A stretch of 64,000 nucleotides of DNA, from positions 496,001-560,000 of the forward strand of contig OZ025804.1 of the NCBI GenBank assembly GCA_964019425.1. Reading direction: 5' to 3'. The position numbers and the translations under genes were made by a program. The stretch is from Flectonema sp. DT1601. Lineage: Eukaryota; Euglenozoa; Diplonemea; Diplonemida; Diplonemidae. The first letter of the stretch is position 1; each line of letters begins with the position of its first letter. The notes under the pieces were generated by a model. That model saw only the letters and a program-made list of their open reading frames with translations. It had not been told where the DNA came from and made no database searches. Shown one piece after another: positions 34,035 through 43,700 of this stretch.

Positions 34035-37000
34035 CGGTTCGTCATAATCTTGATTACAGACTGAGCAAGGCGAGTTCTTCCGGTGACGTTGGGACTAGAG
34101 CTCGGACGTTTAACCACATCCTGCTGGCGTCTGCAAGGAACAACATCAGAAGGAGACTGAGGATAAAAGGGAAGAGGAGGAGATTGTGGAATGCCTCTGC
34201 CCCTGAGACCAAGCAAGCCAAAGGCAAGTTTATTTCCGAAAGGCTCTCAAAGGGTGAAGGCTTCGCCTTTGCATTCAAGAAAATTAAAGACCTTGAAGCT
34301 GATAGGGGGCAGGATATTTGTATTACTGAGTTCGATGAGAAACAGCTGCCCGAAAAGTTCCTAGACCAATATGTCAAGACCTCAAATAGACCGAAGTTGA
34401 AATCACCGTCTGTTAAACCTAGCGACTACAAAGATGTGTGTAGGCCTGTAGTAATGTCTGAACTAGAGTTTGCACTGAAAAAAGTTAAGTCAGGCAAGGC
34501 TCCTGGTCCGGATGGGATTCATGGAACGATGATTAAGAATTTATCCCCGCTGGGCAAGGTGCACCTTCTGTCTCTAGTTAACGACTCCTGGTTGTCGACC
34601 GAAGTGCCGAAGATCTGGAAGGAAGGCTTGATCAAGCCTGTTCACAAACTTGGCAAACCAAAAGAAAAGGTGGCAAGCTATAGACCAATTACGCTGACTT
34701 CAGTAGTTGGTAAGGTTCTAGAACGAATTATTTATGACAGATTGATGTTTTGGCTCACCCAGAACAAAGTTCTGTCTTCGATCCAAGCTGGCTTTAGAAG
34801 AGGAAGGAACACATGTGAACAGATTTCCCTACTTGTGAATGCACTACATGAGGCCGATGCAACCCAGAAGAGTTCTATATTACTGTCATTCGATTTCACG
34901 GAAGCTTTTGACAGAATAAATCACACCAAACTCCTTGCAAAAATGAAAGCTATGGGCATTCCCTCCCCGTTCATTGGGTGGATAGCCAACTTCCTTTCAG
35001 GAAGACGCACAAGGGTGGAAGCTAACGGAAACTTTAGTTCATACAAGACGGTCTCAATGGGTGTTCCTCAAGGTTCAATCGTGGGTCCGCTTCTTTACCT
35101 GATCTATGTGGATGACCTCGCAAAGACTTTGGAGAAAACTGGTTCTATCTCGGCTCTTTATGCCGATGACACTGCTTGTGTCATATCGGATAGGGACCTA
35201 TCAAGTACGAATAAGAAGGCTCAATGGATACTGGGACTCGTTGATACTTGGTGTAGGGACAACGACATGGCCTTGTCTGTTTCAAAAACGTGCGGGATGC
35301 CGGTGGGATGTCCGAAGAATGTGTACTGGAGACTGGGCTTCCCCAGGACGGTGAAAGACAATTTCTATCTGGTGAACAGGGATGATTTGAGGAAGATGTT
35401 GCAACCAAATGACTCTAAGAGGCCAATATTAAGAAGTGGTGAAACAATTCTAAAGATCGATGACACTGAAGTCCTTAGCACTGATGATTTAATGAGGGTC
35501 ATACTCGCTGGCCCGCAACGGACTCGGGTAAGATTACTAACATCGGTTCTCTTGCCGATGGTGGACAGCGTAAAGTACCTTGGGGTCCACATCGATGATG
35601 ATCTCAAGTACGATACACAAGTTGATAAAATACTGAACGAATCTAGGAAGGGACTGGCTCTGCTGAGGAAGCTCGAACCTTATAACCTCGATTTTAAGTC
35701 ATTACAGATGGTAAAAAACCTCTACATCCTCTCAAGGGTGTCCTACGGTCTGGAAAGCTTCGGCCCATTCCTAACTGATGAACAACTTGGGCCAATCGAT
35801 CTCAGTCTTAGGAAAGTCGCGAGGAGGATCACGGGTTGCAGTGACTTTACACGCTCCTTGCCGCTGTTGTGGGAAGCGGATATGCTGCCAATGCGCCTTC
35901 TGATCGAAAAACAAGCAAGGACTGCCCTCTTCAGGTACAGATCTCTGAAGTGGGTCCCCTCAACTCGTTCAATTGCTAGTGGTCTATGGAGTTTAAAACT
36001 ACCGCCTGAGGATCGACAGATCTCAATTCAAGATATAGTACAGCCCGACAGTATTGAACCGTGGGCAGATGTACCGAACCTCTCGATATCGTGTGGCTAC
36101 GGACACTCCAAAACTGTCGATGCTGCAGCTGATAAACTAAAGTTTGATGAATACTGCAGGGAACTCAGACCCTCTGACTCCACGATATATACTGATGGAT
36201 CTCATGACCCTAAGAACTACACTGCTGGTGCAGCGGCCGTGCAGGTCTTACCGGTAGAGTGTACCAGGGCATCCAGACTTGTGGCCACCGAAAGTAGTTA
36301 CAAGTCTGAACAGATAGCTCTGAAATTATTGGTTTATGAAATTGGCAAGATAAACTCGCCGTTTGGATCTACCTGCGGGATCACAAGGATATTTAGTGAC
36401 TCGAAGTCGAATTTAGATGAACTGAAGGGAGGTATTGTGGCTCAGAGGAAGGTGAATTCGCTGTCGATACTGAACAAAATCAAACAATTGGGGACCTTTG
36501 TCCATCTTCAATTCATCCCATCGCATGTAGGGATTGATCCTCACGACAAGGCTGATAAACTGGCTAAGGCAGCTTCTAAAGATTTGGATGGGAAGCCAGT
36601 TAATTCAAAAATGGACTTCTTTGCACACAAGTCGAGGGTTGCACGCGAAACCGGTAGGAAGCTATTTGGCAGGATGCTTGAAGGTGCTGAGACTGCGAGG
36701 CCCCCTGTCAAGCGTGTCATGCTGAGACAATACCTGGAAGCCACTGGGGGTTACAAGGCTGCTCGTTACCCCCCCAACATGCTGAGGTCATCAGAAATTA
36801 GAATAGCTAGATTCAGGACTGGATCTCATCACTTACTTAGAATTAAAGAAGTTCCTCGGATGTGTCTCTTTTGTCAAAGAACGGAGTCTTCACCACGTCA
36901 TCTGATACTGGAATGCACTGCTGCGGCGCTGATGTACATTCGAAAAGGAACTATTGGTGAAATTATTGAGGAAGCAAGAATCTCGAAGACTGCCTTGAGT

Positions 37001-37081
37001 CTTCCGTTCATGTTTGCTACACGTAACTTGCATGCCCTTGCCGGATTCATATGGAACATGGAGCAATGGGTTCAAACCTGA
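34022..37081 (+). CDS. LINE ORF: reverse transcriptase, RNase H, zinc knuckle (5' truncated)
   Basis: 1019 residues; the first few codons lie in SINE sequence, so the start is artificial. RT about 140-530: KAPGPDGIHG, D291 in SFDFTEAFDRI, MGVPQGSIVGPLL, LYADD with D382 and D383, and KYLGVHIDDDL. Between the YADD palm and KYLG is an extra ~70 residues (435-510) resembling half a PDZ domain. RNase H about 715-850: D725 (YTDGS), E763, D793 (FSDSKS), SHVGIDPHDKADKLAK. A C-terminal knuckle, CLFCQRTESSPRHLILEC, follows. The endonuclease expected at the N-terminus is missing. The clade is probably ingi/I-like, as in trypanosomatids (inference). The frame is intact and transcription could start in the SINE Pol III promoter, but without an endonuclease it is unlikely to be autonomous. 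Confidence 0.85.
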   Translation: MGPNPVRHNLDYRLSKASSSGDVGTRARTFNHILLASARNNIRRRLRIKGKRRRLWNASAPETKQAKGKFISERLSKGEGFAFAFKKIKDLEADRGQDICITEFDEKQLPEKFLDQYVKTSNRPKLKSPSVKPSDYKDVCRPVVMSELEFALKKVKSGKAPGPDGIHGTMIKNLSPLGKVHLLSLVNDSWLSTEVPKIWKEGLIKPVHKLGKPKEKVASYRPITLTSVVGKVLERIIYDRLMFWLTQNKVLSSIQAGFRRGRNTCEQISLLVNALHEADATQKSSILLSFDFTEAFDRINHTKLLAKMKAMGIPSPFIGWIANFLSGRRTRVEANGNFSSYKTVSMGVPQGSIVGPLLYLIYVDDLAKTLEKTGSISALYADDTACVISDRDLSSTNKKAQWILGLVDTWCRDNDMALSVSKTCGMPVGCPKNVYWRLGFPRTVKDNFYLVNRDDLRKMLQPNDSKRPILRSGETILKIDDTEVLSTDDLMRVILAGPQRTRVRLLTSVLLPMVDSVKYLGVHIDDDLKYDTQVDKILNESRKGLALLRKLEPYNLDFKSLQMVKNLYILSRVSYGLESFGPFLTDEQLGPIDLSLRKVARRITGCSDFTRSLPLLWEADMLPMRLLIEKQARTALFRYRSLKWVPSTRSIASGLWSLKLPPEDRQISIQDIVQPDSIEPWADVPNLSISCGYGHSKTVDAAADKLKFDEYCRELRPSDSTIYTDGSHDPKNYTAGAAAVQVLPVECTRASRLVATESSYKSEQIALKLLVYEIGKINSPFGSTCGITRIFSDSKSNLDELKGGIVAQRKVNSLSILNKIKQLGTFVHLQFIPSHVGIDPHDKADKLAKAASKDLDGKPVNSKMDFFAHKSRVARETGRKLFGRMLEGAETARPPVKRVMLRQYLEATGGYKAARYPPNMLRSSEIRIARFRTGSHHLLRIKEVPRMCLFCQRTESSPRHLILECTAAALMYIRKGTIGEIIEEARISKTALSLPFMFATRNLHALAGFIWNMEQWVQT

Positions 37082-37419
37082 CAGCACTCAGCTGTAGTTA
37101 AACAAGTCAATACTATTATCTTTTAGTATACATCTTCTCCATTCTTTCTCCTTATCTCCTAGTTCTATGAGGACAACCGTAGGGCCCTTTCGGCTCGCAG
37201 GTGACCCAGTGGTCTTTGGCCACCGTCTTTACGTTGATCTCTCGCTTTGCAAGCACAGTGTCAGGAGCTGCCGATCCGTGGAGGTCCTCTAACGGACTCC
37301 TGACAGTTGCACGCGTATCTTTGTCTTGTTAAAAAATAAGAAGAGCGTTGGTGCTCAGAATATAAAAAAAGCAAAATGAAAGAGAGACAAGAAAGATGTG
37401 ACAAAATAAAAAATAAAAA
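34035..37419 (+). mobile_element. 5'-truncated LINE body with 3' UTR
   Basis: LINE sequence from the SINE junction through the RT/RNase H ORF and a ~340-base 3' UTR that becomes A-rich (repeated AAAATAAAA-type runs) at about 37370-37419. There SINE copy 2 has inserted. I could not find a target duplication for the whole SINE-LINE unit. Confidence 0.65.
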
Positions 37420-37607
37420 GTCAGAAATTTTTAGGGGCGCTCTAGTCGAGGGGTAGTGTGTTTGGATTCAAGGTCTGCAGGCCTGGGTTCGATCCCTGCT
37501 CTGGTGAAATTTGGAGCAGCATGCCAAGGTGGAGGCGAAAACACCAGTGAGCTGCAGGAGAGCAATCCGGGTTGGGCCCCAACCTCTGACCCCAGGTCAG
37601 AAATTTT
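37420..37607 (+). mobile_element. tRNA-derived SINE (copy 2) with 12-bp target duplication
   Basis: Same 152-base element as copy 1 (37433-37584), with A box at 37443-37453 and B box at 37486-37496. It is flanked by the direct repeat GTCAGAAATTTT at 37420-37431 and 37596-37607, so it is a clean insertion. It carries a short CTCTGACCCCAG end rather than an A tail. Confidence 0.85.
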
Positions 37608-37864
37608 ATTGGGGTGAAAGTAGTCTAATGGTAGGACGCTCCCTGGGTAATGTGTCGACCCAGGTTCGAGTCCGGCCATAGACAACTTTCAGGGTAGGAT
37701 CCCTGCAAAAAATCCAGTCTAATGACACTAAGGCAAACGGTCGGGCCCCGGACTTTGAGAGCTTGCTCGCCTTCCAAGTACACACCTTCACTCACCTACC
37801 AACAGAAAGGGTAGAGAAAGGCGACTCACTTAGCAGGGGTTGAAAGTACGGCTAGGAAGGTTCC

Positions 37865-37905
<41 letters not shown>

Positions 37906-37907
37906 TT
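37601..37907 (+). mobile_element. Second family of tRNA-derived SINE with poly(A) and target duplication
   Basis: About 290 bases from 37611, unlike the other SINEs. A box TAGTCTAATGG (37621-37631), B box GGTTCGAGTCC (37663-37673), a tRNA-like end pairing TGAAAGT with ACTTTCA, a body without coding capacity, and an A35 tail (37866-37900). AAATTTTATT flanks it at 37601-37610 and 37898-37907. The tail ends 13 bases before the tRNA-Asp gene. Confidence 0.8.
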
Positions 37908-37913
37908 TTTAGC

Positions 37914-37985
37914 TCCTCGGTAGTATAGAGGTCAGTATTTCCGCCTGTCACGCGGAAGACCCGGGTTCAATTCCCGGCCGGGGAA
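37914..37985 (+). tRNA. tRNA-Asp (GUC)
   Basis: Cloverleaf folds by eye. Acceptor TCCTCGG pairs with CCGGGGA (one T-G pair). Anticodon arm CCGCC-TGTCACG-CGG gives anticodon GTC. T arm CCGGG-TTCAATT-CCCGG. A box TAGTATAGAGG and B box GGTTCAATTCC are intact. No intron. It looks like a functional host gene rather than a SINE head, because it is followed by a T5 stop and lacks a tail. Confidence 0.95.
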
Positions 37986-37990
37986 TTTTT
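37986..37990 (+). terminator. Pol III terminator of tRNA-Asp
   Basis: TTTTT directly after the discriminator base. Confidence 0.85.
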
Positions 37991-38264
37991 CTCCTTGTAT
38001 TCAAGCTTTTCCAAGGTAGGCCTGCAGCACAGACACCTCTGGTCCGGCCTTTTCTTGGTCATAAATCGAGGCGAGACAACTTTCATAAGGCATTTCAATG
38101 GAGGACGCAGTCGGTCATGGAAGTCATAACCAACTTAGTTAATTATGTGACTCGTCTACTGACACGGCTAACATAGGAATAAAAAAAGAAATCGAGTGCT
38201 GAAACCCTCATGGGTACTATAGGGATTTAGTTAAGAAACTCTTTTACGTGGAGCCATTGATAAT

Positions 38265-40329
38265 GAGGATGTGCCAAAAGTACAGGACTATTTAGGCCAA
38301 AGGTAACTGACGGCACCTTGACCATATTCTGACCACTTTTCCAACAATGTTCTATACTCGAAAAATTGAATCCCGTGTCTGGGATCCCACTTTACTCATC
38401 GCCAGTTCCAAAATTCCGTATTTTCACATGCAAAATGGTTATTTTACACTGACTGTGGGTACAATTGGGGCGGTTTTTATGGTTTCTACCCAACTTCAGC
38501 CAACATAAGGCATACAACTGGTACAACGCTCTTCCAAAGCACGGAATTCCCAACTGTACCTCTCAGTAGAGTGGGTACATCCCCCCAGATAGACACTCGA
38601 GCAGCTTCCTAATGACCTTTACCCACTTCTTCGTTGTGCCACTCGTCTTGTTCCTTTCTCCCCACCGAGGTTGTGTTCGCATCGCATGCATGATCTCTTC
38701 AAACCGCTCAAGGGTGCTCGGCGAGAAGCTGGTCAAGATGGAAACCGGATCGGTGTGAGGTTATGCAGAGTTTGGCGGAAGAAGGATGGACTCACACATT
38801 CTTGAGGCAGCTATACCCTTTAAGAGAACTGCGTGGCTTAACAGGGATCAGCAGCCAGCAGAGATTGGTAGCCCAAGGAAGATATGTCCGGAATTAGAAC
38901 AAGTGGTAGATACAGAGTACTGGGCATCATCCTCCAAGACAAGCATCGTCATGAAGCGGCTGTCTAAGCAGCGCAACTCTACTGTAACGATACAGACTCT
39001 ACTGTAACGTCCCTCGGCACGGCTCAATCTATGCAAACAGTGTGCTCAAAGGCGTATCCCACACGACTTATCGTCGGGCCGTAATTGCAATCTCCCTTCT
39101 GTTTCAGAGAAAAGGATTGGCAAACTTAAAACACTTGATGTAGTTACACTGATGGGGTTTGCTCGTGCACGAACTAGGTACTAATAGAACACTCAACATG
39201 CTGTCACAATTGTTTGGTAGTGTGCTGGTGCACTCACTCCTTTCTTCGTTTGAGATACATTCTCATGGCCATCGCTTTGCCGAAATACTGAGGAACTTAC
39301 ACTTCTCTGCGATGTTACCTGCTCCCGAGGATGAGAATCCGAAGTGGAGACGTGTATTTTGAATTCCTTTATCCTGATGCGACGTGGGCATGGTGGAATT
39401 TGGACGGATAGTAGTGAATCTGGCTGGAGAAGCAAAAGATTCTTATCCTTCAAATTGGCTTTGTTTTGGGCAGCTTATAGGTACATTTAAACGTACCAGA
39501 GCGGCACCAACACTATTAATAACACCATCAGTACCGCCTTCTCCACAATCAGTGGTGGGGTAAAGAGGTATAGATCCAGCCCAACACGATCTGAGTAGCT
39601 GCACTGTTACTAATGAAGTTCCATGATCTGGGATCGATGTTATTTATATTTTTCGAGCTTATCAACCCCGATGCGGTAATCCTCCTGTGTGTCTGAACCT
39701 GCTGGTTGTTTGTGTATTTTCCGCTACCACAGAGGGCTTTTACAAGCTCAAAAAACAGGGAGTGATTTTTCGATTTAATATCGGCCGTGATTTGGCATTC
39801 TCTTTACTTGGGCTCCCTCTGACATGATGTTGCGCAGAAACATCATCCCTTTCAAAATACGGGAAGGGAATAACATGCAGCTGCTATGAATGGAAACCGT
39901 TGAGACTTTGTTAGTTCTGCTGAATGTGCAACAACGCACCAAGGTACGTACCGTTGGGTGTGGGTGACAGGTGCTATTGACCCGTAGGAGTAGTTGTGTC
40001 CAGTTTGGTACATAGGTGGGGTACCTTTTCTCTTTTTGAAAAAACAGTAAATTTTTGGACCCGTTGTTTTGGGTTCTTACGGTGGTGTAAGGGTTAAGTA
40101 GGAACTTTGTACTAACCTGCTTCCCCTTAGTTACAGGCACCCACAGTGCAAATACAACCTTTTTGCATGAGAAAATATGGAATTTTGGAACTGGCGATGA
40201 GTAAAGTGGGATCCCAGACACGGATTTCAATTTTTCGAGTAAAGAACATTGTAGGAAAAGTGGTCAGAATATGTTCCAGGTGCTGCCAGTTACCTTTGGC
40301 CTAAATAGTCCTGTACTTTTGGCATCCTC
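38265..40329. mobile_element. Non-coding element with long terminal inverted repeats
   Basis: Left arm 38265-38461 and right arm 40139-40329 are inverted copies, roughly 85-90% alike by eye with small indels. Both start, read inward, with GAGGATG(T)GCCAAAAGTA. The ~1.7-kb interior has no open frame that I can support and no transposase motif. This is the form of a non-autonomous DNA transposon. No clear target duplication is visible at the outer ends, so a simple inverted duplication stays possible. Confidence 0.65.
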
Positions 40330-40730
40330 TCGATATTATACTTTTGTTGTGGCCTTGATATTTATAATGCATGTTAATTTACTCCTTCTTCCTTGTCAAG
40401 TGCATACAGTGATAGAAAGCTAATTACTCTCAAGAGCATACCTGATTGAGAAGAAATAAACATTACAAAAGAATAAAAACTGACAGTACACAACGACATG
40501 GATACAGAATATCTAAACAAAGGGGACTCTAACAAAACGAGGGTACAACGGGATCTACAATAATAGCGATCACAGAAATAACGGGCTACAAAATTTTTCG
40601 GGTACCACAAATTTGGGAATAGAAGACCTTGTCTGAATTTTTTTTAACAACTTAAAATACAAAGAGAATAAGGGTTGCATGCATGCATCCCACAAGGAAC
40701 ACGAAATAGACCGAAAGGAGGGTTTTGAGC
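40330..40730. other. AT-rich intergenic stretch
   Basis: Contains the 3' flank of the coiled-coil gene at 40731. No gene or RNA supported. Confidence 0.6.
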
Positions 40731-43700
40731 TCAGTGCCTCCTTGAAGGTGAAATCCGAGAAGAATTGCTACCAAACTGCGGCTGCTGTTGTGATCGCTGC
40801 TGCTGGTTCTGTGTTTTGAGTGCTGCGACTTCATTCCTAAGGGATCCACAAACCATGGCACATTCTTCCTTAGTTTTTTCTTGCTGAGTGGCAACTGCCA
40901 CAAGACCAGTTTGAAGCCTCCCGATTAAAGTGTTCAGATCTTTCAACTCTTTGTTGGAGCTGTTGTCATTTCGGAGTTTCTTTACAGTTTCAAGTATGGC
41001 GTTTAAATCGGGAATAGAAGTCTCAACAGCTTGCAGACGAGGCATCACCTGTCCCTCAACAATCTTTATCAGTGGTGTAAGCATCTCTTGAATCTGACTC
41101 GGCTTTTTCAAATCTTTTTTTATATCTGGAATCAGTTGTTCGATTTCCAACAATCGCGGTAAGATGTTGTTTTCAACTGCCTTAAAGCTTTGAGGGAGGG
41201 AGTCTTCTAGGGTCTTTATTCTCGGGGCAAGGTCGGGTTCTGGTTGTTTTTGCATCTGCAATTCCTCTTGATTCCTCTCCGAAGAATCTTGCAAGTTCAA
41301 TAACGATTTCTCAATAACTTTTAATCTCGGTAGTATTTTTGTTTCTACGGTGCTATCTGTATTTGTTGTCCGTGACTCTAAATCATCAACCTTGACCTTG
41401 ACGCCTTGCAAAACCGGCATCTGTTCTGCCAGTGCACTTATTTGTTGCTGAACTGCAGGACCCTGGCTTTCAATTATTGATAGTCTTGTTTTTATTGAGT
41501 CTTCGTCTACTATGGCTTGTGCAAGTTGCGATCCAGCTTTCTCCAAGGATTCGTTCTTTTTCTCGAGGCGTTGGATCTTTAAGTCGGTTTCTTTATTGCT
41601 TATCGTTTGACTTGTTTTAACTTTTTCTTCAATTTGAGCTATTTTGTCATGGATTTCACCCTTGACACCACTCAGTTGTTCTTTGACCTTCAACGGGACA
41701 ACAGTGTTTTCGAAGTGGTCCACCTTACTCTCCACACCTCCGATATGGCTCTGAAGCTCTTTCACTTTGAGTGGGATGATGGTGTGCTGCACTGTATCAA
41801 GCTGCTGCTCTACAGAGCTCATATGTGTTTTCAGCTGGTTGTTAACTTTGGGCAATAGTTGATTAGTCTGGTTTTGAATATTGGCCATGCTTTCATTCAT
41901 TTTATTCAAATTAATGTTGATATCCGATTCAACCTGCGATATATGATTCTTAATAGTTGGTAGAGTAGTGGCCTCAATATTATCGATTTTGGTCGATAGT
42001 CGGGATTGAACTGCACTGACGTGATCCTCAATCGTTGGTTGCAATGCCTCAAGCTTACTGATTTTATCATTTAGTAGATCATGAGCCACAGAGATTTTCT
42101 CTTGTATAGCAGGCATGATGGCGTCTTGGATGGTGCTGGTTTGGTTTTGGAGCTGGTCCATCCTTGCGCTTATCATGCTGTTATAATCTCCAATTTGTGT
42201 TGATACGTGATCGTGAATTTCCGACATTGGACTGGCAGATACTCTCGAATTCTTCAACTGGTCTTCAACCAGTTCAACTCTAGGTAATATTCTCTCCTCT
42301 AACCCCAACAGTTTTTGAGTTAAAGAACCCTCTGCTGCGCGAATCCTCGGAACAACCACACTATCTATTGATCTAACCTTTGGAATAAGTGTGTCTTCCA
42401 ACTGTTTAACTTTTTGTTTCAAAGCTTCTTCAGCAGATGACAGCTTCGGAAGGTCAGTATCAAGAAGTTTTTTGTAACGAGGGAGTTGGTCTTCTATTGT
42501 CTTGATACGAGGCAGTACTCGATCTTCCAATCCAGAGACACGGAGGTGAATGCTATCCTCTAATGATTGAACACGGGGGATGACTGCTTCCTCTATGGTG
42601 CTGAATTTCGGTAGTTGTTCTTCAACGTGTCTTAGTCGCGAAGGGATGTCACTTTCAAGAGCAGACAATCTGGGAAGGACTTGGTCCTCAACAGCCTTAA
42701 CACGTGGAAGAACTCTGTCGTCGATGGTTGAAATCTTGCATGTCGTTCTATCGATTTCGTCAACACGTTTTTGAAGGTTATAACAATATGAAATATTGGT
42801 GTCGAGATTGTCTAAACGAGCACTTATCTGGGCTGCCGAGACTTTGTTGTCAGAAAGTTGATCAATTCTGGTTGACATTCGTCGTTCTATCTCAACTACA
42901 GCTCGTTCGACATTACCCATCTTATCGACAACAGGGTCTAATCTGTCGGATACATGTCGTTGAACGCCACGCTCTAATGCTTGTGCGGAAGTTAACTCTT
43001 CCATTGTTTCTAGTCTGGCTGAGATAGTGTTGACTGCACCTCTAGTGTCTGTTAGTTCATCTACTCGTCTCTTGAGTTCTTGATGAGCAGGTTGTGATTC
43101 AAGCATTTCTAACCTTACCATAATACTTTTATTAACAGATGCCAGTTCTTGTACTTTAGAAGTTTGATTTTCTATTCCGTCAAGTCTTCGTTTGATATTA
43201 GCCGACTGGTTCACAGATGAGTCAATGGAATCGAATTTATTAATACTCGACTGAAGCTTTGATCGGTGATCAATTATTTCATCAATTCGTCGGTGGAGGT
43301 TTCGCTCAACATCATTGACACGTGGAGCAGCTTCAATAGCTGCCAATCTAGATGAGAGACCAGTGCGAAGATCTCTTGCTTCCTCAGTCGCTTCATTCAA
43401 ATTCTCAATCTTAAGAGCCAGGTCATCAAGCCTAGCCTGCTGCTCATGTCTCACATGAAATTGAGAGGCCTCTGCGGGTTCGCTTGGTGGTGGTGGTGGA
43501 GGTGGTTGCCATGCACTGCTAATTTCTAATCCTTGGACTCTTGCTTCCAATTGTGTCACTCCAACACCAGCAGTATTGTGTTTGGCATCAGACAGGTCAC
43601 CTCTTACACCGTTTAAGTCATATTCCAGTTTTTGTAATTTTACATTTTGCTCATCCATTTCCCTGTTAATCTGTCTCTGCACATGGGATTGGATTGTGTT

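Noticed and set aside
39193-39453. Small frames inside the inverted-repeat element
   Set aside because: Short, no motifs, on both strands; not distinguishable from chance.
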